DNA from: Bacteroidota bacterium
GTDB taxonomy: Bacteria > Bacteroidota > Bacteroidia > Flavobacteriales > Weeksellaceae
Reading direction: 5' to 3'
Length of the DNA: 11,583 nucleotides
Assembly: GCA_023420435.1 (NCBI GenBank)
Contig: JAEZWE010000043.1
Location: 1 to 11,583 of the forward strand
Position 1 is the stretch's first letter. Every line of letters begins with the position of its first letter. Below the pieces are notes generated by a model. That model ran no database searches. It saw only the letters and a list, made by a program, of their open reading frames with translations, and was not told the origin of the DNA. The translations under genes were made by a program, and so were the position numbers. Shown piece after piece: positions 5,698-11,583 of this stretch.

Positions 5698-7617
5698 TCA
5701 TAAAATCCTGTACAATTCGGCATCAATTTCTTTTCTAAGCTCATTCAGTTTAATGATTTTTTGATAATTTTCGCTGTTGTCCATATTATCGGAGAGCGAT
5801 TTTTTAATATCGTTAATCATCTTTATCACATATTCTCTTTTGTGACGTATCATCACATCATTCACGATTTTGGGTACTACTTCTTCTTCCTTACTGAAAT
5901 AAATATTGTGTTTTTCCCAATTGCTGGTTTCATAAGGTTCAATCAGCGCATCCGCCACTTTTCCGGTGAGTTCTTCATCCATCAAACTGAAAAAGAAATT
6001 TCCGGATTTTAACTGGTTTTCGGAAATTCCTTCTTTTATTTCTTTGATAATTTTTTTGTTTAATGGCGATTGTATTTCATAACCATCTTCTTCAAAATGC
6101 GTAATAATTTCTTCAATTACCGTAATTTGATAGGGTTGATTTTCAGAATCTTTTCGTTCTACTACTCTTTCTCCGTATTTCAGCATTAATTCTACCAATT
6201 TTTCCTCTAAAATTAAAAGTGGATTTGTTTTGGCAAAATCATCGAGAACAACTTCAAGTTTTTGAGGCTGTGTTTTTTGTGCTTCTGGGCGTACATTTTG
6301 TTGCTGAACTTGCTTTTGAACCCCTAATTCGTTAAAAAGACTTTGTTCAGAAATTCCAAATTTCGTAGAAACTTCCTTTAAATAAACTTCTTGTTTAAGA
6401 GCATTTTGTACAAAAGCAACCGACTTTACGATATCACGGATGGATTCTGCTTTTTTTATTGGATCTTCACCAGCTTCTTTTAGCAGAATTTCTGCTTTAA
6501 AATCGATAAAATCTTTAGCTTCAGTTTTGATGTAATTTTCAACAAAATCCTGCGGATGTTTTCTGGAAAAAGAATCCGGATCATCACCATCAGGAAAGAG
6601 AACAATCCTGATATTCATACCTGCAGAGAGCAACATATCAATACTTCGGAAACTGGCTTTAATTCCGGCATTATCACCATCAAAAAGTATCGTTACATTT
6701 TCTGTAAGCCTTTTAATTAATTTTATCTGTTCCGTAGTTAAAGAAGTTCCGGAACTCGCCACCACATTTTCAATTCCGGCTTGGTGAAGCGCAATAACAT
6801 CCATATAACCTTCCACTAAAAGACATAAATTTTGTCTGGAAATGGCTTGTTTGCTTTGGTTTAAACCATAAAGAACATTGGATTTATGATAAATTTCCGT
6901 TTCGGGAGAATTCAGATATTTTGCAGTTCTAACGTTAGATTTCAGAATTCTTGCTCCAAAACCCAACACTCTTCCCGAAAAACTGTGAATCGGAAAAATC
7001 ACTCTTTCCCGAAAACGATCCAAACCATTTGGCGCATTTTCAGGAAAAATGGAAAGTCCGGATTTTTCTAAAATTTCGTTGGAATAGCCTTTTTCCTGTG
7101 CATATTCGGTAAGAGCATTTTTCTTTTCCGGTGAATAACCTAACTGAAATTTTTTAATAATTTCATCTTTCAGTTCACGCTCTTTAAAGTAACTGTAACC
7201 AATTGATTTACCTTCTTCAGTCTCGTAAAGCTGCTCCTGAAAAAAATGGTTGGCAACTTCATGAATTTTGTATAATAATTCCTTTTCAGTTTGCGCTAAT
7301 TTTTGCTCTTCCGTTTGAATTTGAACGGTTTCCTCGACTTCAATTCCATATTTTTTTGCAGCGTGTCGAAGCGCTTCTGGATAAGTGAAATTTTCAATTT
7401 CCATGAGAAAAGAAATCGCAGTTCCTCCTTTTCCTGTAGAGAAATCTTTCCAAATTTGCTTGCTTGGTGAAACCACAAAACTGGGCGTTTTTTCATCCTG
7501 AAACGGACTCAAACCTTTAAAATTGGAACCCGTTCTTTTCAGTTGAACATATTCACCAATAATTTCTTCCACACGAATGGTGGACAGAATTTTATCGATG
7601 GTTTGCTTGGAAATCAT
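5698..7617 (-). CDS. dnaG: DNA primase with a degenerate zinc-binding domain
   Basis: The enzyme synthesises RNA primers at the replication fork with the DnaB helicase. The 639-aa protein has the expected order: N-terminal CHC2-like domain (1-100), catalytic core with RFRERVIFPI (201-210) and GFGAR (219-223), and a TOPRIM fold with Glu269 in LVEGYMD and Asp313/Asp315 in LFDGDNAG (311-318). A C-terminal helicase-interaction region runs from about residue 450 to 639. The zinc motif is strikingly altered: canonical CPFH and CFxC positions read SPFQ (37-40) and DFST (58-61), so all four metal ligands are gone while the rest (DEKTPSFVVSP, GKGG) is kept. I recall similar sequences in other flavobacterial primases, so this is probably a lineage trait, not a defect. 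The start at 7617 fits the family. It is upstream of clpP and divergent from tsaE. Confidence 0.95.
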   Translation of the reverse strand: MISKQTIDKILSTIRVEEIIGEYVQLKRTGSNFKGLSPFQDEKTPSFVVSPSKQIWKDFSTGKGGTAISFLMEIENFTYPEALRHAAKKYGIEVEETVQIQTEEQKLAQTEKELLYKIHEVANHFFQEQLYETEEGKSIGYSYFKERELKDEIIKKFQLGYSPEKKNALTEYAQEKGYSNEILEKSGLSIFPENAPNGLDRFRERVIFPIHSFSGRVLGFGARILKSNVRTAKYLNSPETEIYHKSNVLYGLNQSKQAISRQNLCLLVEGYMDVIALHQAGIENVVASSGTSLTTEQIKLIKRLTENVTILFDGDNAGIKASFRSIDMLLSAGMNIRIVLFPDGDDPDSFSRKHPQDFVENYIKTEAKDFIDFKAEILLKEAGEDPIKKAESIRDIVKSVAFVQNALKQEVYLKEVSTKFGISEQSLFNELGVQKQVQQQNVRPEAQKTQPQKLEVVLDDFAKTNPLLILEEKLVELMLKYGERVVERKDSENQPYQITVIEEIITHFEEDGYEIQSPLNKKIIKEIKEGISENQLKSGNFFFSLMDEELTGKVADALIEPYETSNWEKHNIYFSKEEEVVPKIVNDVMIRHKREYVIKMINDIKKSLSDNMDNSENYQKIIKLNELRKEIDAELYRIL

Positions 7618-7685
7618 GGTGTAAAAATAGGAAATTTATTAGCATATAAAATTTAGAATTTTCAGAAATACCAATGTTTTTATCT

Positions 7686-7693
7686 TAATTTTG
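7686..7693 (+). promoter_or_regulatory. -7 box of tsaE (TAATTTTG)
   Basis: TAATTTTG matches TAnnTTTG perfectly and lies 22 bases before the tsaE ATG. Transcription should begin near 7699, leaving a leader of under 20 bases. No clear -33 TTG is visible. On the opposite strand, TATTTTTA (7629-7622) just before dnaG is a one-mismatch version of the same box. Confidence 0.6.
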
Positions 7694-7715
7694 CAAGCGA
7701 AAAGCAAATCTTTTT

Positions 7716-8123
7716 ATGCAGTTTAAAATTTCAAAAATTGAGGAATGGCAAGATATCGTTAATGAAATTCTGCCAAAACTAAAATACAATATTTTACTTT
7801 TAAAGGGAAATTTAGGTGCCGGAAAAACCACTTTTACGCAATTTCTTTTAAAAAATTTGAAAAGTGAAGATGAAGTTTCCTCTCCTACTTATGCTATTGT
7901 AAACGAATATCATACGCCAAAAGGAACTGTATTTCATTTTGATTTGTATCGTATGAAATCCATTGAAGAAGTATATGATATCGGTATGGAAGAATATCTG
8001 GACAATGCTTTTCTTTGCATTATTGAATGGCCGGAAATTTATGAAGAAGATTTAAAAGATTTCCCACATCATGAGATCACGATTGAAAACAAGGGTGATT
8101 TCCGTGAAATTAATTTCAAATAG
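7716..8123 (+). CDS. tsaE: tRNA threonylcarbamoyladenosine biosynthesis ATPase TsaE
   Basis: A small P-loop ATPase that works with TsaB and TsaD to make the t6A modification at A37 of ANN-decoding tRNAs. The 135-aa length is typical. Walker A is GNLGAGKTT (31-39). The family motifs SSPTYAIVNEY (55-65), HFDLYR (74-79, with the Walker B-like Asp76) and IEWPE (103-107) are all present. tsaB and tsaD are not in this window. The alanine dehydrogenase family gene follows 81 bases downstream; I recall this pairing in other Bacteroidota genomes. That gap contains its own promoter box, so the two may be transcribed together or separately. Confidence 0.96.
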   Translation: MQFKISKIEEWQDIVNEILPKLKYNILLLKGNLGAGKTTFTQFLLKNLKSEDEVSSPTYAIVNEYHTPKGTVFHFDLYRMKSIEEVYDIGMEEYLDNAFLCIIEWPEIYEEDLKDFPHHEITIENKGDFREINFK

Positions 8124-8152
8124 GAATCTTCCATTTTGGTAAAAATAATAGG

Positions 8153-8160
8153 TATCTTTG
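8153..8160 (+). promoter_or_regulatory. -7 box of the alanine dehydrogenase gene (TATCTTTG)
   Basis: TATCTTTG is a perfect TAnnTTTG match, 44 bases before the ATG at 8205. The predicted transcript starts near 8166 with a leader of about 40 bases. A TTTG at 8135-8138 is only 14 bases upstream, shorter than the usual spacing for a -33 element. Confidence 0.6.
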
Positions 8161-8204
8161 CATTAAATAAAAAATTGAAAATCATCGTTTATTAAGTATA
8201 AATA

Positions 8205-9398
8205 ATGAGCAGTAGTACTATTTTCACTCCCTTTTCCGAGGCGGAATTAATGCCTAAAGAGGAAAAACTAGAAATCGTAAAAAAAGGTAAAAAATTCAGT
8301 ATCGGAATTCCTAAAGAAACCTGTCTTCACGAGAGGCGAACTTGTATTACGCCAGATGCTGTACAAGTTTTAACAGAAAATGGTCATGAAATTATTTTAG
8401 AAACCGGAGCTGGTGAAGGTTCATTTTTTAGCGATATTCAATACTCTGAAGCAGGTGCAAAAATTACCAATGATCCTAAAGAAGCCTTTTCCCAAGATTT
8501 GGTTTTAAAAATAAATCCGCCTACTTCTGAAGAAATTGAATATTTAAGACCTTGCACTTATCTGATTTCTGCACTACAAATCAATCTTAGAGATAAAGAA
8601 TATTTTCAAAAATTAGCTGAAAAGAAAGTGAATGCTATTGCTTTTGAATTCATCATGGATGATTACAAACAGCTTTCTTTGGTGCGTTTAATTGGTGAAA
8701 TTGCAGGAACGATTTCTATTTTATACGCTTCGGAATTATTAGCACTTTCCAATGGTTTAATGTTGGGAGGAATTACAGGAGTTCGACCAACAGAAGTGGT
8801 GATTCTTGGAGCCGGAATTGTTGGAGAATTTGCGACAAAATCTGCCATTGGATTAGGAGCAAGCGTAAAAGTTTTTGATAATTCACTTTCAAAATTGCGA
8901 AGATTACATACTTTGGTTGACAGCAGAGTTCCAACATCGATTATTGATCCAAAAGAAGTGGCTAAAAGTTTAAGAAGAGCTGATGTTGTTATTGGTGCGC
9001 TTCCAAGATTAAATATGCAGCCAATTGTTACTGAAGATATGGTTCTGAATATGAAAAAAGGAAGCGTTATTATTGATATCACCATTGATAACGGAAAAGT
9101 TATTGAAACTTCTGAATTAACCACTCAAGAAAATCCTTATATTATAAAACACGGTGTTATCCATTGCGGTTTACCGAACTTAACCTCAAAAATGCCGAGA
9201 ACTACTACAAAAGCGGTTTCAAATTTTTTCCTTTCCTATCTTCTAAATTATGATGAAGAAGGTGGTTTTGAAAATATGTTGGTTCACAAAAACGAAATGA
9301 AGCAAAGTCTTTACATGTACAAAGGACGTCATACTAAAAAATTGATTTGTGATCGTTTCGATCTTACTTACCACGACATCAATCTTCTAATTTTCTAA
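8205..9398 (+). CDS. Alanine dehydrogenase / PntA-like NAD-binding protein
   Basis: A 397-aa member of the family that contains alanine dehydrogenase (L-alanine + NAD+ to pyruvate + NH4+ + NADH) and the transhydrogenase alpha subunit. An N-terminal extension of about 30 residues precedes the usual IGIPKET start. The N-terminal substrate domain has HERRTCITPDAV (42-53, with Arg45) and VLKINPP (100-106, with Lys102). The Rossmann domain has GAGIVG (202-207) and Asp225 at the end of the second strand, which favours NAD(H). IDITIDNG (290-297) keeps the conserved Asp295. The catalytic His of alanine dehydrogenase, aligned by eye, is replaced by Gln125 (LISALQINL), the residue found in PntA. No membrane subunit gene is nearby, so it is not a transhydrogenase complex here. 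Databases usually call such flavobacterial proteins alanine dehydrogenase; the true substrate is uncertain. Confidence 0.88.
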   Translation: MSSSTIFTPFSEAELMPKEEKLEIVKKGKKFSIGIPKETCLHERRTCITPDAVQVLTENGHEIILETGAGEGSFFSDIQYSEAGAKITNDPKEAFSQDLVLKINPPTSEEIEYLRPCTYLISALQINLRDKEYFQKLAEKKVNAIAFEFIMDDYKQLSLVRLIGEIAGTISILYASELLALSNGLMLGGITGVRPTEVVILGAGIVGEFATKSAIGLGASVKVFDNSLSKLRRLHTLVDSRVPTSIIDPKEVAKSLRRADVVIGALPRLNMQPIVTEDMVLNMKKGSVIIDITIDNGKVIETSELTTQENPYIIKHGVIHCGLPNLTSKMPRTTTKAVSNFFLSYLLNYDEEGGFENMLVHKNEMKQSLYMYKGRHTKKLICDRFDLTYHDINLLIF

Positions 9399-9410
9399 TT
9401 TTCTAAAATT

Positions 9411-9782
9411 TTGAGAAAACTAAAATTCTTTTTAATCGGTTTAGTTCCCGGTTTATTGATCGTATTTTTTATTTTGAACAAAAAAGGAGCAAGCTGCAGC
9501 GGATATTTACCAAACAGTAGAGTTATTGCTGAAACGCTTTCCAAAGATTTTCAATATTCCCCAATTTTCAAAACGGAAATGGAATTACAAAAAGTGGATG
9601 AAAAATTTTTAAAAGACAGCATTCTCACTAAAGGAAATATAGATTTTGACCGAAGTAACGCTCAAAAAACACCTTGTCCTGATTATTTGATTTCTTATCC
9701 GGAAAAAAATCCAAAATTCGAAGCAACTTTTGAAAAATGTGACAGTTTAGTCACTTTCAATTCCTTGAAGAAATTGCGTTAA
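9411..9782 (+). CDS. DUF4258-like small membrane-anchored protein with a TTG start
   Basis: A 123-aa protein with a short basic N-terminus (MRKLK) and one hydrophobic helix (about residues 6-22), then a polar domain. The polar part contains ASCSGYLPNSRVIAE, LTKGNIDFDRSN and a C-terminal region with further cysteines. The LTKGxxDFxxSN motif and the NARV-type segment recall flavobacterial proteins labelled DUF4258, whose function is unknown. It is probably a signal-anchor or exported protein. The start codon is TTG at 9411. No in-frame ATG lies before the hydrophobic segment, and the TTG is 12 bases after the upstream stop, suggesting co-transcription with the dehydrogenase gene. Its TAA is directly adjacent to the stop of the convergent sdaA. 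Confidence 0.7.
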   Translation: MRKLKFFLIGLVPGLLIVFFILNKKGASCSGYLPNSRVIAETLSKDFQYSPIFKTEMELQKVDEKFLKDSILTKGNIDFDRSNAQKTPCPDYLISYPEKNPKFEATFEKCDSLVTFNSLKKLR

Positions 9783-11201
9783 TTAACATTCTGCTACATT
9801 TACAGCAATGGCTAATCCACCTTCAGAAGTTTCTTTAAATCGGGAATTCATACTTTGTGCGGTTTCCCACATCGATTGAATTACTTTATCCAAACTTACC
9901 TTAGCTTTTGTAGGATCTCCTTCTATCGCAATATTTGCCGCCGTTATTGCTTTCATAGCTCCCATTGAATTTCTTTCAATACAAGGAATTTGAACTAAAC
10001 CTGCAATTGGATCACAAGTTAACCCAAGATGATGTTCCATTGCTATTTCTGCCGCCATTAAAACTTGAGCCGGAGTTCCGCCCATAATTTCTGTAAGTCC
10101 GGCTGCAGCCATGGCTGATGAAACGCCAATTTCTGCTTGGCAACCTCCCATTGCTGCAGAAATGGTTGCATTTTTTTTAAATAATGTTCCAATTTCTCCG
10201 GCAACTAAAAGAAATCGAATAATATCATCTTCATTCTGATGTTCTGTAAAAGCTTGAGAATACATTAAAACTGCGGGAAGTACACCACTTGCTCCATTCG
10301 TTGGAGCGGTGATAATTCTTCCAAAACTGGCGTTTTCTTCATTTACGGCTAAAGCAAAACAGGAAACCCATTTATTGATGTTGTTAAAAGTTTCTTCTGC
10401 ATCAACAACCAACTGAAACCATTCATTTAAATTTTTATAAATTTTATCACCCAAAAGCTTGCGATTCAGTTGTGGAGCTCTTCGTGTAACATTCAAACCT
10501 CCTGGTAAAATGCCTTCTTTGTTTACGCCTTTGTAAATACATTCTTTAATTTGTTTCCAAATATAAAGCGCTTCATTTTCAGTTTCTTCTTTAGTTCTCC
10601 AGGATTCTTCATTCAAAAAAATTAAATCCGAAATTTTTGAAAGTCCTAATTTTTGAACATTTTTCAGAATGGCTTCTCCGTTATGACATGGATAAAGGGT
10701 ACGAATACAGTTTTTCTCCATGGAACTTTCGTTTTGTGTCGCGATAAAACCCCCTCCAACAGAATAATAATCTTGAACTAATTCTTCTCCATTTTTAAAT
10801 TTTGCCCTGAAAATCATTCCATTGGGATGAAAATCTAAAGACTTATCCATATTTAAAACTAAATGCTTTCCGTAGACAAAAGGAATTTCTTTCTCACCTC
10901 CAAAATTCAAAATGTTTGAAGATTTTATTTCATCAATCTTTTCATCAATTTTAGAAGTATCGATGGTTTTGAAATTTTCTCCTGATAAACCCAGCATTCC
11001 TGCGATATCAGTTCCATGTCCGATTCCTGTTTTTGCTAAAGAACCAAAAAACTCCACAAAAACTTCTTCAACTTCTTGTATATCCCTATTTGTTCTTATT
11101 TGGACAAGAAAATTTTCTGCGGCATTCCAAGGTCCCATGGTATGTGATGATGACGGGCCAATTCCTACTTTAATAATTTCAAAAACGCTTATCGACTGCA
11201 T
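9783..11201 (-). CDS. sdaA: L-serine ammonia-lyase (iron-sulfur L-serine dehydratase), single-chain
   Basis: The enzyme converts L-serine to pyruvate and ammonia using a [4Fe-4S] cluster, in the cytoplasm. The 472-aa chain fuses the beta domain (about 1-155) to the catalytic alpha domain (about 180-460). GPSSSHTMGP (15-24) is the family signature. TAPTNGASGVLPA and GGCQAEIGV lie in the active-site region. Probable cluster cysteines are Cys354, Cys396 and Cys407. The protein ends in Cys472, matching the type-2 enzymes in which the C-terminal Cys occupies the fourth iron until substrate displaces it (the tail-in-mouth arrangement known from the Legionella enzyme). It has its own promoter box upstream and is followed, with no spacer, by the convergent DUF4258-like gene. 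With the nearby alanine dehydrogenase homologue it suggests amino-acid catabolism to pyruvate. Confidence 0.96.
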   Translation of the reverse strand: MQSISVFEIIKVGIGPSSSHTMGPWNAAENFLVQIRTNRDIQEVEEVFVEFFGSLAKTGIGHGTDIAGMLGLSGENFKTIDTSKIDEKIDEIKSSNILNFGGEKEIPFVYGKHLVLNMDKSLDFHPNGMIFRAKFKNGEELVQDYYSVGGGFIATQNESSMEKNCIRTLYPCHNGEAILKNVQKLGLSKISDLIFLNEESWRTKEETENEALYIWKQIKECIYKGVNKEGILPGGLNVTRRAPQLNRKLLGDKIYKNLNEWFQLVVDAEETFNNINKWVSCFALAVNEENASFGRIITAPTNGASGVLPAVLMYSQAFTEHQNEDDIIRFLLVAGEIGTLFKKNATISAAMGGCQAEIGVSSAMAAAGLTEIMGGTPAQVLMAAEIAMEHHLGLTCDPIAGLVQIPCIERNSMGAMKAITAANIAIEGDPTKAKVSLDKVIQSMWETAQSMNSRFKETSEGGLAIAVNVAEC

Positions 11202-11225
11202 ATTATTTTATTAATGATGAAAACA

Positions 11226-11233
11226 CAAAGATA
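11226..11233 (-). promoter_or_regulatory. -7 box of sdaA (TATCTTTG)
   Basis: On the - strand this reads TATCTTTG, a perfect TAnnTTTG match, 24 bases before the sdaA ATG. Transcription should start near 11220. No clear -33 TTG is visible. The leader is short and AT-rich. Confidence 0.6.
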
Positions 11234-11307
11234 GTTTATCGTTTACTGCTTTTGAAAATTTATAAAAAATTAACATTCATGTGTATAGTAAAAAAACAAA
11301 AAACTAT

Positions 11308-11315
11308 TATATTTG
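11308..11315 (+). promoter_or_regulatory. Orphan -7 box facing right (TATATTTG)
   Basis: TATATTTG on the + strand is a perfect TAnnTTTG match, but no + strand gene lies downstream in the window. It points at the hairpin terminator 32 bases away, so it could drive a very short RNA. No good -33 TTG is seen; a chance match in AT-rich DNA remains possible. Confidence 0.4.
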
Positions 11316-11321
11316 AAGATA

Positions 11322-11382
11322 ATTTTTTTTCATCATTTGTGTTTTTAACTCACTTCCCTTTCAGGAAAGTGAGTTTTCTTTT
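11322..11382 (+). ncRNA. Candidate small RNA of about 60 bases, antisense to the 3' end of the hydrolase gene
   Basis: The segment lies between a perfect -7 box (11308-11315) and a hairpin with a T-rich tail (11347-11382). It has no ATG on this strand. A transcript would start with a U-rich single-stranded stretch and end in the terminator stem, which overlaps the last codons of the - strand hydrolase gene. No known RNA family is recognised. The ends are inferred, and the call rests only on the promoter-terminator pairing. Confidence 0.3.
11347..11377 (+). terminator. Hairpin with T-rich tail, + strand, overlapping a - strand stop codon
   Basis: AACTCACTT (11347-11355) pairs with AAGTGAGTT (11367-11375). 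Two further C-G pairs lie inside (CC 11356-11357 with GG 11364-11365) with one bulged A, around a CTTTCA loop. TTTTCTTTT follows on the + strand. On the - strand the stem is followed by A residues, not T, so the structure is a poor terminator for the hydrolase gene. The hydrolase stop codon falls within the loop. Confidence 0.65.
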
Positions 11383-11583
11383 AATATTTTGGTGATTATT
11401 AAGGAGACCTCCTTATATTTTGTGGCAGGAAAAAGGTGTGTTGCATTTTTAACAATATAATCCGGTTTTGAATTTTTTAAAGGAAAAACAATATCCTTAT
11501 CTGCCAATATCTGAATAATTTCAGGATTTTCTTCGCCCTGCCATTCTGAAATTTTTTCGATGCTCCATTTTAAATAATATGGA
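11361..11583 (-). CDS. Alpha/beta hydrolase, C-terminal part (5' end outside window)
   Basis: An open frame on the - strand enters from the right edge (first full codon 11582-11580) and ends with TGA at 11363-11361, giving 73 residues. The fragment carries the end of an alpha/beta-hydrolase fold: a strand-Asp element IIQILADKDIVFP (22-34) with the likely acid Asp, and NATH (46-49) with the likely catalytic His, then a final helix. The spacing between the two fits the family, and WSIEKISEWQ recalls flavobacterial alpha/beta hydrolases of unknown substrate. The nucleophile region is outside the window. It lies upstream of sdaA on the same strand, with 159 bases between them, and sdaA has its own promoter. 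Confidence 0.75.
   Translation of the reverse strand, partial: PYYLKWSIEKISEWQGEENPEIIQILADKDIVFPLKNSKPDYIVKNATHLFPATKYKEVSLIITKILKENSLS

Noticed and set aside
5422..5703. A 93-codon + strand frame across the start of clpP and the repeat region
   Set aside because: It is mostly antisense to conserved clpP codons and otherwise runs through repeats. No promoter box or motif supports it.
8663..9124. A 153-codon open frame on the - strand opposite the alanine dehydrogenase gene
   Set aside because: It is fully covered by a well-conserved gene on the + strand. Its translation is low-complexity with no recognisable motif, and there is no promoter or gene context.
8205..9398. NAD(P) transhydrogenase alpha subunit (pntA)
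   Set aside because: The Gln at the catalytic position resembles PntA, but there is no pntB or membrane subunit, the length is typical of alanine dehydrogenase, and flavobacterial relatives as I recall them are single genes.
10912..11214. A 100-codon + strand frame opposite the 5' end of sdaA
   Set aside because: It is antisense to the conserved GPSSSHTMGP region, and its translation looks like a reverse-frame shadow.
11339..11394. A short GTG-started + strand reading frame through the right-hand hairpin
   Set aside because: It has about 17 codons, lies within the terminator, and lacks a usable start context.
1..11583. Mobile element, prophage, genomic island or tRNA/rRNA gene
   Set aside because: No transposase, integrase, inverted-repeat ends, cloverleaf-like sequence or compositional break was seen. 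Nearly all genes are conserved housekeeping genes with similar base use.

Overview
The window is a compact, AT-rich stretch of core chromosome from a member of the Bacteroidota, most likely a flavobacterium of the Chryseobacterium/Kaistella type (Weeksellaceae). Four things point there. Several genes have a TAnnTTTG box, the -7 element of Bacteroidota promoters, just upstream. Shine-Dalgarno sequences are essentially absent. The gene block DUF1599 - BT_3928-type DoxX protein - tpiA is typical of the phylum. DnaG has lost its zinc ligands, which I recall as common in flavobacterial primases. I see no insertion sequence, prophage, CRISPR array, tRNA, rRNA or resistance cassette.

Layout from left to right. 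At 1-346 (+) lie the last codons of an outer-membrane beta-barrel-like protein and a 78-aa unknown protein. At 350-1183 (-) is folP, dihydropteroate synthase. A short divergent promoter region follows, then a + strand operon at 1277-4840: duplicated DUF1599 protein, membrane protein with a DCGCFG motif, TerB-like protein, tpiA and an exported protein. It ends at a strong bidirectional hairpin (4848-4875). Facing it on the - strand are clpP (4885-5565) and dnaG (5698-7617). From a divergent promoter region, tsaE (7716-8123), an alanine dehydrogenase family gene (8205-9398) and a small DUF4258-like membrane protein with a TTG start (9411-9782) run on the + strand. The last of these meets the stop codon of sdaA (9783-11201, -) with no base between. 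At the right edge is the 3' end of an alpha/beta hydrolase gene (11361-11583, -).

Most genes are housekeeping: folate synthesis, glycolysis, proteolysis, replication priming, tRNA t6A modification, and alanine and serine catabolism. The last two both yield pyruvate, which suits an amino-acid-degrading flavobacterium. I did not find a clearly new multigene system. The points most worth checking are the zinc-less primase, the alanine dehydrogenase with Gln in place of the catalytic His, a possible small RNA at about 11322-11382, a pentanucleotide tandem repeat just before tpiA, and start-site corrections for tpiA and the DUF1599 gene.
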